A DNA stretch of 8,569 nucleotides from PCC-6802 sp031388585 (GCA_031388585.1 JANMRU010000265.1:1-8569), one strand, 5' to 3'; shown: positions 1-5,550, counted from the first letter of the stretch. The notes: generated from the letters alone by a model not told the origin. Numbers and translations are program-made.

Positions 1-64
1 CAGCTAAACCGCGTAAGGAGTAGCCGAATTTCTTGCGGGCTAACTTTATACGGGAGCCTATCAT
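1..64 (-). CDS. XRE-family HTH regulator, N-terminal fragment (runs off left edge)
   Basis: Read on the minus strand, an ATG at 64-62 opens a frame that stays open to base 1 and starts MIGSRIKLARKKFGYSLRGL, followed by A. This is the usual first helix and start of the second helix of XRE/Cro-C1 helix-turn-helix domains (pattern M-I-G-x-R-I-K-x-A-R-K-x-x-G-x-S-L-R-x-L-A). In the XRE family this opening is often seen in regulators fused to an ImmA/IrrE-type metallopeptidase, but that part would lie outside the window, so the fusion is a guess. There is no visible Shine-Dalgarno before the ATG. A perfect TATAAT on the minus strand at 97-92 would give a leader of about 20 bases. The gene diverges from the 55-residue gene at 157, and inverted repeats lie between them, as expected for a regulator that controls itself and its neighbour. 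Only 21 residues are visible, so the assignment rests on pattern alone. Confidence 0.62.
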   Translation of the reverse strand, partial: MIGSRIKLARKKFGYSLRGLA

Positions 65-65
65 A

Positions 66-120
66 GTAAATTTGGTTTACATTTTTGTGTTATTATATGT
101 ATTGTAAACCGAAAAGGTTT
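66..120. promoter_or_regulatory. Divergent promoter/operator region with GGTTTAC inverted repeats
   Basis: GGTTTACA (74-81) and TGTAAACC (103-110) form a perfect 8-bp inverted repeat with 21 bases between. A second, overlapping palindrome is GTAAA-N5-TTTAC (66-80), and a third is AAACC-GAAAA-GGTTT (106-120). Plus-strand promoter boxes may be TTTACA (76-81) and TATTGT (100-105) with an 18-base spacer, which would place both boxes inside the 8-bp repeat arms; TTGGTT (72-77) with TATATG (94-99) is an alternative. On the minus strand a perfect TATAAT lies at 97-92, without a clear -35 box. The layout suggests an operator for the XRE regulator that starts at 64; that is inference from position. 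Confidence 0.55.
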
Positions 121-139
121 GCAGTCCACAAAAAATATT

Positions 140-147
140 AAGGAGGT
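140..147 (+). promoter_or_regulatory. Strong Shine-Dalgarno of the 55-residue gene
   Basis: The sequence AAGGAGGT ends 9 bases before the ATG at 157. It is a full-length anti-Shine-Dalgarno match, much stronger than at any other start in this window, where most genes have little or no match. It fixes the start codon and suggests efficient translation. Confidence 0.85.
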
Positions 148-156
148 AATTGAACA

Positions 157-324
157 ATGGCAAAGAACACTGGTAAGGGCTACCGTCATGGGGCTGTAGA
201 TAACCGCAGCCAAGCGTACAATCCTAAAACTGAACAATACGTTAAGCGTAACGCCGAGAACGGTCAGTTCATGGATGTAAAGCAGGACGGTGAGCCGTTC
301 AAGGGTGTACGCAAGGAGGACTAA
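157..324 (+). CDS. Conserved small basic protein of unknown function, 55 aa
   Basis: The frame encodes 55 residues beginning MAKNTGKGYRHGAV and ending GEPFKGVRKED. It is hydrophilic, has no signal peptide or membrane segment, and is rich in Lys/Arg (11) against 8 Asp/Glu, with many Asn and Gly. Recognisable blocks are N-T-G-K-G-Y-R (4-10), Y-N-P-K-T (21-25), Y-V-K-R (28-31), G-x-F-M-D-V-K (36-42) and P-F-K-G-V-R-K-E (47-54). I recall proteins of this pattern annotated as hypothetical in distant bacterial phyla; this is memory, not a search. No function can be assigned. The gene looks real and self-contained: perfect Shine-Dalgarno, palindromic promoter region shared with a divergent XRE regulator, and two terminators in tandem after it. 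It could be a partner in a regulator/small-protein module or a small RNA- or DNA-binding protein; neither is shown. Confidence 0.85.
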   Translation: MAKNTGKGYRHGAVDNRSQAYNPKTEQYVKRNAENGQFMDVKQDGEPFKGVRKED

Positions 325-343
325 TTAGATTAGTCCGTTTTTT
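318..343 (+). terminator. Intrinsic terminator 1 of the 55-residue gene, containing its stop codon
   Basis: GGACTAAT (318-325), loop TAG (326-328) and ATTAGTCC (329-336) form a perfect 8-bp hairpin, followed by G and six T (338-343). The stop codon TAA (322-324) is part of the left arm. Confidence 0.85.
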
Positions 344-349
344 GTTATA

Positions 350-378
350 GGGGTATTCTAGCTGAATGCCCCTTTTTT
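350..378 (+). terminator. Intrinsic terminator 2, in tandem
   Basis: GGGGTATTC (350-358), loop TAGCT (359-363) and GAATGCCCC (364-372) form a 9-bp stem with one G-U pair, followed by six T (373-378). It begins 7 bases after the T-run of the first terminator and separates the small gene from pip. Confidence 0.87.
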
Positions 379-436
379 AGATCATATTGTCATTGAATTT
401 TAACTGATCGCCCGAAAATATTTTCCAGCAACAGAA

Positions 437-1399
437 ATGCAAGAACTTCATCCTCCCATCGAACCTTACAACCAAGGAATCCTGCAAGTTTCCCAACTGC
501 ATCGGATCTATTTTGAAGAGTCGGGCAACCCAGCTGGTAAGCCCGTCGTTTTTCTGCACGGTGGCCCTGGGGGCGGTAGTGTGCCGATCTATCGCCAATA
601 CTTCGATCCTGAGCTTTGGCGTATTGTTATGTTCGATCAGCGTGGCTGTGGTAAAAGTACGCCCCATGCGGAGTTGCGCGAAAACACCACCTGGGATTTA
701 ATCGCCGATATCGAGAAGCTCAGAGAACATCTCGGTATCGAGCAATGGGTAGTATTTGGCGGGAGTTGGGGTAGTACGCTTTCGCTTGCTTATGCCGAAA
801 CCCATAGCGATCGCGTCCAAGCCCTAATCCTGCGCGGTATATTTTTGCTCAGACAGAAAGAGTTGCAATGGTTCTATCAGGAAGGCACAAGCAATATTTT
901 CCCAGATGCTTGGCAAGAGTATCTTAAGCCGATTCCCGTGAGCGATCGCCACGATTTGATTGCAGCCTACTACCGGCGCTTAACTAGCGAAGACCCACAA
1001 ATACGGCTAGAAGCTGCCCGTGCCTGGTCGATCTGGGAAGCCAGCACTAGCAAATTATTAATAGACGAAAACTTAATCGCCAAATTCGGCGAGAATAACT
1101 TTGCTGAGGCATTTGCACGCATTGAGTGCCATTACTTCGTGAATAAATGCTTCTTCGAGTCAGAGGACTATTTGCTGCAAAACATCGATCGCATTCGCCA
1201 TATTCCAGGCGCGATCGTGCAGGGACGCTACGATGTTGTTTGTCCGATGATATCGGCTTGGGAACTGCATCAAGCCTGGCCAGAAGCTGAGTTTATAGTC
1301 GTACCCGAGGCTGGCCACTCCATGAGCGAACCAGGCATCACCAAAGCGCTACTAGAAGCCACAGATCGGTTTGCACAGATGCAGCCCTATCCATCCTGA
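437..1399 (+). CDS. pip: Proline iminopeptidase (peptidase family S33)
   Basis: This 320-residue alpha/beta-hydrolase removes N-terminal proline from peptides and is expected in the cytoplasm. The sequence has the family signatures in order: H-G-G-P-G-G-G oxyanion-hole loop (41-47), F-D-Q-R-G-C-G-K-S block (66-74), nucleophile elbow G-G-S-W-G-S with Ser110, G-R-Y-D with catalytic Asp266, and A-G-H-S with catalytic His294. The spacing matches the Ser/Asp/His triad of bacterial Pip enzymes, and the length is typical. The helical cap domain lies about 140-240. The ATG at 437 has no obvious Shine-Dalgarno, but the N-terminus from there (PPIEPYNQGIL) is the usual family start. A weak promoter candidate is TTGAAT (393-398) with AATATT (417-422), which would make the leader very short. 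The last 13 bases overlap the end of ispE on the other strand. Tandem terminators upstream isolate it from the small gene. Confidence 0.95.
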   Translation: MQELHPPIEPYNQGILQVSQLHRIYFEESGNPAGKPVVFLHGGPGGGSVPIYRQYFDPELWRIVMFDQRGCGKSTPHAELRENTTWDLIADIEKLREHLGIEQWVVFGGSWGSTLSLAYAETHSDRVQALILRGIFLLRQKELQWFYQEGTSNIFPDAWQEYLKPIPVSDRHDLIAAYYRRLTSEDPQIRLEAARAWSIWEASTSKLLIDENLIAKFGENNFAEAFARIECHYFVNKCFFESEDYLLQNIDRIRHIPGAIVQGRYDVVCPMISAWELHQAWPEAEFIVVPEAGHSMSEPGITKALLEATDRFAQMQPYPS

Positions 1400-2298
1400 A
1401 TACCAGCGATTAAGGTACTGGTTACCCATATATCTATATCTTCGTAGGCTTCAGCGATCTCGTTAGAAAGGCGAGACGCATGGTCAATATCCTGGGCGAT
1501 CGCAAATACTGTGGAGCCAGAGCCAGACATGAGCGCACCACAGCTATCTTGTTGCAGTGATGCCTTGAGTGCAGCTAGCTGGGGATAGGCAGGCAGCACT
1601 GCCCTTTCTAGATCGTTATATAGAAAGCGCCCAATTCTCCCATAATTATCGTCTTCACTGGTGGCGATCGCTGCCAGAATTTGGCTGGAGTAAAACTGGT
1701 CTTTGATTGGGCTAGTGGCGAGCAAATTTTCTGAGCGAAATGTTTGGTATGCCCAAGCCGTAGAGATGGAAATTTGACGGGGTTTGCAGATTGTTAAAGC
1801 TAGGCGATCTAGATCGGGTAACGGCGAAAGTACCTCCCCACGACCTACAGCTAGGGCTGTGCCCCCACTAATACAGAAAGGGACATCAGAACCCAGCTGT
1901 GCCCCCAATTCATGTAGTTCAGGCTGGGTAAGCCCCAGATCCCAAAGTCGATCTAGTCCTACTAGCACAGCAGCGGCATTGGTCGAGCCACCAGCTAGAC
2001 CAGCTCCCACGGGAATTTGCTTATCAATAGTAATATCAACACCACCACAACCAGGGTAATTCTGTTGCATAAGCGCGGCGGCTCGATATGCCAAGTTTGT
2101 CCGATCGGTTGGTACTTGGGGATGATTGCAGATGACATTTACTGTTTCAGCAGTATGGGTATGCAAATGCACAAAATCGCACAGATCGATACTTTGCAAC
2201 ACCATGACTAACTCATGATAGCCATCTGGACGATTACCCTTAATCTCCAGGAAAAGGTTGATTTTTGCGGGCGCTTTGAGCGACAGACTGGAGGTCAT
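1387..2298 (-). CDS. ispE: 4-diphosphocytidyl-2-C-methyl-D-erythritol kinase
   Basis: IspE phosphorylates the 2-hydroxyl of CDP-methylerythritol with ATP, the fourth step of the MEP pathway to isoprenoids (carotenoids, phytol and quinone side chains in a cyanobacterium). The 303-residue protein shows all three GHMP-kinase motifs: A-P-A-K-I-N-L (9-15, with Lys12), the ATP-binding loop P-V-G-A-G-L-A-G-G-S-T-N-A-A (96-109), and S-G-S-G-S-T-V-F (258-265). G-S-D-V-P-F (136-141) supplies catalytic Asp138. The R-P-D-G-Y-H-E-L block (23-30) is also typical. The start is fixed by motif position and by an ATGA overlap with the stop of pipX, so the two genes are probably co-transcribed and translationally coupled. 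The 3' end overlaps pip by 13 bases. Confidence 0.96.
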   Translation of the reverse strand: MTSSLSLKAPAKINLFLEIKGNRPDGYHELVMVLQSIDLCDFVHLHTHTAETVNVICNHPQVPTDRTNLAYRAAALMQQNYPGCGGVDITIDKQIPVGAGLAGGSTNAAAVLVGLDRLWDLGLTQPELHELGAQLGSDVPFCISGGTALAVGRGEVLSPLPDLDRLALTICKPRQISISTAWAYQTFRSENLLATSPIKDQFYSSQILAAIATSEDDNYGRIGRFLYNDLERAVLPAYPQLAALKASLQQDSCGALMSGSGSTVFAIAQDIDHASRLSNEIAEAYEDIDIWVTSTLIAGIQDG

Positions 2299-2561
2299 AA
2301 GAATGTGCGCTTGTAGATAGTCTGTAAATTATTATGCTCATCCATTGTGCCTGCACGACGCAGTGCCCTCATCCGATTTTCGACCTGAAGCCGAGCATCA
2401 GCACGAGTAACAGGCTCAAACTGTACGCTGCCAGGCCCAGAGACAATCTGGAAAAATAGTCGTTGCGCGTAGAGTGTGGTGAAAAGACTACGATGCTCGT
2501 CAACTATGCAGATACGCGAGAGCAAGCCAAAAGTAGGGTGATTAAGATAAGTTTCTAACAT
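2295..2561 (-). CDS. pipX: PipX, NtcA co-activator and PII-interacting protein
   Basis: PipX is a small cyanobacterial protein that binds the nitrogen regulator NtcA under nitrogen limitation and is held by PII (GlnB) when 2-oxoglutarate is low. This 88-residue frame matches the family over its whole length: N-terminal Y-L-N-H-P-T-F-G-L-L (5-14), the core T-L-Y-A-Q-R-L-F-F (29-37), the F-E-P block (48-50), then two C-terminal helices with N-R-M-R-A-L-R-R (62-69) and the closing K-R-T-F-L. The Tudor-like fold spans about 1-53. Tyr31 and Arg34 correspond to Tyr32 and Arg35 of the Synechococcus protein, which lie in the interaction surface. In many cyanobacteria pipX is followed by pipY (a PLP-binding COG0325 protein); here ispE follows with a 4-base overlap. 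No Shine-Dalgarno is visible. Confidence 0.95.
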   Translation of the reverse strand: MLETYLNHPTFGLLSRICIVDEHRSLFTTLYAQRLFFQIVSGPGSVQFEPVTRADARLQVENRMRALRRAGTMDEHNNLQTIYKRTFL

Positions 2562-2841
2562 TTGGCATATTGACGAGATAGGTTAAATTGAGGCAAAACC
2601 ACAGATAATCCAATGCAGTTGTGGATCGCGTTCAAAGATTACAAGTGCTCCTATATTAGTTTTACAAGTAGGTTTTGGTGCGAGCAGCTACTCTCACAAA
2701 TTTAGGTTACCCATTTTCCATATCCTAAACACATTAATAGATGAAGTGCATCGCGTATCTAAGAATTTGGCTCAAGCTAACATTTGCGATAATAGGATAA
2801 AACCGAGCCACAATAACGCAAGTTAATCTAAGTCAATACTT
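2562..2841. other. 280-bp divergent intergenic region between pipX and the exported protein gene
   Basis: No coding potential is seen. A 5-bp inverted repeat CCACA (2599-2603) / TGTGG (2620-2624) lies in what would be the pipX leader or promoter. A weak plus-strand promoter for the gene at 2842 may be TTGGCT (2767-2772) with GATAAT (2788-2793), but the spacer is only 15. A weak minus-strand candidate for pipX is TTGAAC (2635-2630) with GATTAT (2610-2605), spacer 19. No GTA-N8-TAC NtcA site is present on either strand. AT content is high through the region. Confidence 0.5.
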
Positions 2842-3249
2842 ATGCAACAGTTTCTCAGAACATTTTTTTCCCTAGTCATAACCATATGTTTAGTTAGTGG
2901 CGCTCTTCCAAACAATCTCGCGGTTGCTGCAACAGTAATATCTACAAATAGGCCACAGGTTTTAAATGGCAATATGCGTGGTCAGGAATGGCTAGAAACG
3001 ATCGCCGATACCAAGCTCGCCTATTGCAATGCCGCTTTTGCAGCTTTTCGTGGCTCCCCTTCCCAAAGCTATATCATTAGCGCTAATGTCCAAAGTCTCA
3101 CTCCTAAAGGTTTATGCGATCGCATTGACCAATATTTCAGTATTGACGATAACCTTGAAACTCGCCTTAATTCTGCGGCAGCGATCGCCCCGATTCTATT
3201 TGCTGATACTCCGCTTGGCACAATATACGATCTAAAGAACGAAGAGTAA
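2842..3249 (+). CDS. Small exported protein of unknown function, 135 aa
   Basis: I do not recognise the family. Residues 1-30 form a Sec-type signal peptide: short n-region with Arg6, a hydrophobic stretch about 8-21, and a cleavage site after A-V-A-A (27-30) or one residue earlier. The predicted mature part is about 105 residues, starts TVISTNRPQV, is mixed polar and helical in appearance, and holds two cysteines (62 and 92) that could form a disulfide in the periplasm or thylakoid lumen. The C-terminal 25 residues carry a hydrophobic patch (113-121) but no second membrane helix, and the end is acidic. It has two in-frame HIP1 sites. sppA follows 59 bases downstream on the same strand, so the two may share a transcript, but there is no overlap to prove it. 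Confidence 0.75.
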   Translation: MQQFLRTFFSLVITICLVSGALPNNLAVAATVISTNRPQVLNGNMRGQEWLETIADTKLAYCNAAFAAFRGSPSQSYIISANVQSLTPKGLCDRIDQYFSIDDNLETRLNSAAAIAPILFADTPLGTIYDLKNEE

Positions 3250-3308
3250 ATAAAAGCTAGTAGCAAACTAACCGACAACTCACACCTGATACCTAATAAC
3301 TAAAAAAC

Positions 3309-4106
3309 ATGATTTGGCCTCTCAACCTTAGATTTAAGAAAACAATTGCCCGCATTGAAGTTACAGGTGCGATCGCCTCTCAAGCCCGTACTCGCATCCT
3401 TGAAGCCCTCGAGTTTATCATCCAAAACCGCTTCCCTGCCCTAGTCCTGCGCATTGATAGCCCAGGCGGTACTGTCGGGGACTCTCAGGAGATCTACAGT
3501 GCCCTACTTAAAGCCAGAGAAAAGCTAAAGATTGTGGCAAGTTTTGGTAATATTTCCGCCTCAGGTGGTGTATACATTGGCATGGGTGCACAGCAAATCG
3601 TCGCTAACCCAGGCACAATTACTGGCAGCATTGGTGTGATCCTGCGTGGCAATAATCTAGAACGTTTACTAGATAAGATTGGAGTCTCTTTTAAAGTAAT
3701 TAAATCTGGGCCTTACAAAGATATTCTTTCCTTCGATCGCCCCATGACTGAAGAGGAAAAGCAGATCCTGCAATCACTAATTGACTCCAGCTACGGCCAA
3801 TTTGTGCAAACAGTAGCTGAAGGGCGGAACCTTAGCCCTGAGAAGGTGCGCTCGTTTGCTGATGGCCGAGTATTCACCGGCGAACAAGCTCTAGAGATTG
3901 GTCTAGTCGATCGCTTAGGCAGCGAAGACGATGCCAGACGTTTAGCGGCTGAGTTATCAGGTTTAGATCCAGAAAAAACAAAATTCTTTACAATCAAACC
4001 ACCTAAAACCCTAGCTAATCGCTTACTTCCTAGCAGCGATCTGTGGATGAACCGTATGCAGTTCGAGCTAGAAACAAATGGTATGCCTCTGTGGATGTGG
4101 CAGTAA
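3309..4106 (+). CDS. sppA: Short-form signal peptide peptidase SppA (family S49)
   Basis: SppA proteases cut leftover signal peptides and some membrane-associated proteins with a Ser/Lys dyad. The 265-residue protein has one S49 domain. Visible motifs are R-I-D-S-P-G-G-T-V (48-56), the nucleophile block N-I-S-A-S-G-G-V-Y-I-G (81-91, Ser85), A-N-P-G-T-I-T-G-S-I-G-V (99-110), S-G-P-Y-K-D (133-138, general base Lys137) and the D-G-R-V-F-T-G-x-x-A-x-x-x-G-L-V-D block (185-201). The Ser85-Lys137 distance of 52 equals that of the Bacillus short form (Ser147/Lys199). Unlike the Bacillus protein there is no N-terminal membrane helix, so it is probably a soluble or peripheral oligomer. The cyanobacterial tail (231-265) is amphipathic and ends LWMWQ. 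No clear Shine-Dalgarno precedes the ATG. It ends 3 bases from the end of narM. Confidence 0.93.
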   Translation: MIWPLNLRFKKTIARIEVTGAIASQARTRILEALEFIIQNRFPALVLRIDSPGGTVGDSQEIYSALLKAREKLKIVASFGNISASGGVYIGMGAQQIVANPGTITGSIGVILRGNNLERLLDKIGVSFKVIKSGPYKDILSFDRPMTEEEKQILQSLIDSSYGQFVQTVAEGRNLSPEKVRSFADGRVFTGEQALEIGLVDRLGSEDDARRLAAELSGLDPEKTKFFTIKPPKTLANRLLPSSDLWMNRMQFELETNGMPLWMWQ

Positions 4107-4109
4107 AGC

Positions 4110-4562
4110 CTAGTTCGTTAGATCGAACTCTTTGAGGGCAGGGGCAAAATTACTATTCTCATGGTTTGAGCGGCTGAGTTTGATCAAGACAAAGCGCTCT
4201 AAATCTGAAAGTTTTGCCCATTGAGAGGGGGCGATCGCGACACCAATTTCTTGTAATTTCGCTTGAACGCTTGTAGGGATGTTGTTGATGTCTTCCCAGT
4301 CAGGATTAGTCTCGATTGCAAGATCCGTGGCGCGATCGCGCGTACATTCCCAGACTAAATCCTGCAAGAAAGTACGGTAACTTTTCACGTCAGGCTGAGT
4401 TGTGCATGGCATACTAACCAGCAAGGCACGTTGCTCGTGGCTAAACTTATGCCATTCAGTCAGCTTGAGCTTAATGCCACAAGTGTCGAGCTTGTACCGC
4501 ACTTGCATGGGAATACAGCGCAGAGAATCAACAAAATCAGCCTCAAAGTTGAATAAACGCAT
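4110..4562 (-). CDS. narM: NarM, nitrate reductase-associated protein
   Basis: NarM is a small cytoplasmic protein needed for active assimilatory nitrate reductase (NarB) in cyanobacteria, probably in cofactor assembly; Pfam calls the family Nitr_red_assoc. The opening F-N-F-E-A-D-F-V-D-S-L-R-C-I-P-M-x-V-R (4-22) and K-L-D-T-C-G-I-K-L (24-32) are diagnostic. The preferred start is the ATG at 4562 (150 aa), which places the family motif at residue 4; a GTG at 4580 would add six residues. Residues 17-52 and 95-130 align without gaps and look like an internal repeat. In many cyanobacteria narM lies near narB, nirA or nrt genes; here it lies between sppA and sigF, with a sigF terminator only 26 bases upstream. 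No NtcA site is seen. Confidence 0.9.
   Translation of the reverse strand: MRLFNFEADFVDSLRCIPMQVRYKLDTCGIKLKLTEWHKFSHEQRALLVSMPCTTQPDVKSYRTFLQDLVWECTRDRATDLAIETNPDWEDINNIPTSVQAKLQEIGVAIAPSQWAKLSDLERFVLIKLSRSNHENSNFAPALKEFDLTN
4112..4129. repeat. Hairpin at the sppA/narM tail-to-tail junction
   Basis: AGTTCG (4112-4117) and CGAACT (4124-4129) form a 6-bp stem with a 6-base loop just after the sppA stop and inside the last codons of narM. There is no T-run on either side, so it is at best a weak bidirectional terminator. Confidence 0.3.
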
Positions 4563-4588
4563 ATTGCTTGCAGTCGGCACAAACCAAT

Positions 4589-4613
4589 AAAAAAGGGTAG
4601 AACTAGCCTACCC
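4589..4613 (-). terminator. Intrinsic terminator downstream of sigF, upstream of narM
   Basis: On the minus strand GGGTAG (4613-4608), a 7-base loop, and CTACCC (4600-4595) form a 6-bp hairpin followed by six T (4594-4589). It lies 35 bases after the sigF stop and ends 26 bases before the narM ATG, so it must also lie in or immediately before the narM leader. Confidence 0.8.
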
Positions 4614-4647
4614 CAATACTTATCCAGGAGAATGTGAAACTTGGGCA

Positions 4648-5475
4648 TTAAGCAGCTTGCAACATCACATCTTTGAGTGTTGACAAACCTTTCTTCACTT
4701 GTCGAGAGATCGTGACCGCACTAACCCCAAGCATTTTGGCAACTTCCCTTTGAGTCAAGTCTTCTACAAAAACAAACTCCATAATCTCGCGAGTGCGACT
4801 CTCAAGATGGTTAAAAGCTTGTTCTAGTCTGATCGCATCATCGCGATAATTTTGAGCGCTAGATCTAGGATCGCTCACCAGGTCAGCTAGGGAAATCGAG
4901 TTTTCATCACTGTTACTGAGAGGAGCATCTAGACTCATAGGAGAGCGGTTGTAGTGAGCCAGCCTGATTTCTTGCCACTCAGTCATCGATATGCCTAAAG
5001 TCTGAACAATCTCGCGATCTGAAGGCTCGCGGTTTAATTCGGCACGTAATAGGCGGCCATTGCGGCAAGCTTGTTCGTAGAGCTCTTGCCAGCGACGGGG
5101 CATTCTCAGTGTGGAGCTTTTATCGCGCAGATAATGTTGGATTTCTCCACGAATGTAGCGCGTTGCAAATGAGCTAAAAGCATAACCTCGATCTACCTCA
5201 AACCGATCGATCGCACCAAGCAAACCAATTGAACCAACCTGTAGTAAATCTTCATAGGACTCAGGGCTCTGGTTAACCCAGTAGCTCACCTCTTTTTTTA
5301 CCAACCCAATGTTGAGCCGTACTAGTTGTGCTCGCGCTCTTGATGAGGGTTGGGTTCGATATACCTTCAAAAGTTCAAGTGTTGTAGTTTTGTCTTCTTG
5401 TGAAAATTCTTTGTATCTAGAAATCTGTGCTACGTTGTTTTTTGAGCTGAGCGCTCCCCCACTTAGAGATTTCAT
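4648..5475 (-). CDS. sigF: Group 3 alternative sigma factor, SigF type
   Basis: This 275-residue sigma-70 family protein lacks region 1.1 and belongs to the SigB/SigF branch. Region 2 holds Y-E-D-L-L-Q-V-G-S-I-G-L-L-G-A-I-D-R-F (74-92) and Y-A-F-S-S-F-A-T-R-Y-I-R-G-E-I-Q-H-Y-L-R-D (98-118), which bind core enzyme and the -10 element. Region 3 is about 125-200 (R-M-P-R-R-W-Q-E-L-Y), and region 4 carries the helix-turn-helix L-T-Q-R-E-V-A-K-M-L-G-V-S-A-V-T-I-S-R (240-258). In Synechocystis SigF is needed for phototactic motility and pilin expression. The ATG at 5475 is preceded by AGGA at a suitable distance, and a promoter candidate lies at 5542-5515. A terminator follows the gene. No anti-sigma or anti-anti-sigma gene is adjacent. 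The N-terminal 20 residues, rich in Ser, Gly and Asn, look disordered. Confidence 0.92.
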   Translation of the reverse strand: MKSLSGGALSSKNNVAQISRYKEFSQEDKTTTLELLKVYRTQPSSRARAQLVRLNIGLVKKEVSYWVNQSPESYEDLLQVGSIGLLGAIDRFEVDRGYAFSSFATRYIRGEIQHYLRDKSSTLRMPRRWQELYEQACRNGRLLRAELNREPSDREIVQTLGISMTEWQEIRLAHYNRSPMSLDAPLSNSDENSISLADLVSDPRSSAQNYRDDAIRLEQAFNHLESRTREIMEFVFVEDLTQREVAKMLGVSAVTISRQVKKGLSTLKDVMLQAA

Positions 5476-5514
5476 CTGTTCTAGTCCTTGTTATTCAGTA
5501 ATATTCAGTCGCAA

Positions 5515-5542
5515 ATTCTAATTCGCCGCAAATTGGTCGCAA
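5515..5542 (-). promoter_or_regulatory. sigF: Candidate sigF promoter
   Basis: On the minus strand TTGCGA (5542-5537) and TAGAAT (5520-5515) are separated by 16 bases. The predicted start near 5508 gives a leader of about 30 bases before the sigF ATG. The -35 box lies inside the inverted repeat at 5526-5550. Confidence 0.5.
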
Positions 5543-5550
5543 TTTTGCGG
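5526..5550. repeat. Inverted repeat over the sigF promoter
   Basis: CCGCAAA (5526-5532) and TTTGCGG (5544-5550) form a perfect 7-bp inverted repeat with 11 bases between. Further copies of CGCAAATT occur next to it (starting at 5510 and 5527). The geometry fits a dimeric DNA-binding protein and overlaps the candidate -35 box of sigF. Confidence 0.5.

Noticed and set aside
1..66. Plus-strand frames at the left edge that could be the tail of an upstream gene (one ends A-K-P-R-K-E-stop at 23, another at 66)
   Set aside because: The minus strand of the same bases reads as a convincing XRE N-terminus with an ATG, which explains the stretch better.
66..80. NtcA-like site GTA...TAC upstream of the small gene
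   Set aside because: The spacing is 9 rather than 8 bases, and the sequence is part of the GGTTTAC palindrome set.
377..667. Minus-strand open frame of 96 codons opposite the start of pip
   Set aside because: It lies over the conserved pip N-terminus and a terminator, with no start signals or recognisable motifs.
4563..4580. GTG start for narM, adding six residues
   Set aside because: The ATG at 4562 places the diagnostic F-N-F-E motif at residue 4 as in the family, and no Shine-Dalgarno supports the GTG.
4598..4612. NtcA-like GTA...TAC upstream of narM
   Set aside because: The spacing is 9, and both halves are the arms of the intrinsic terminator.
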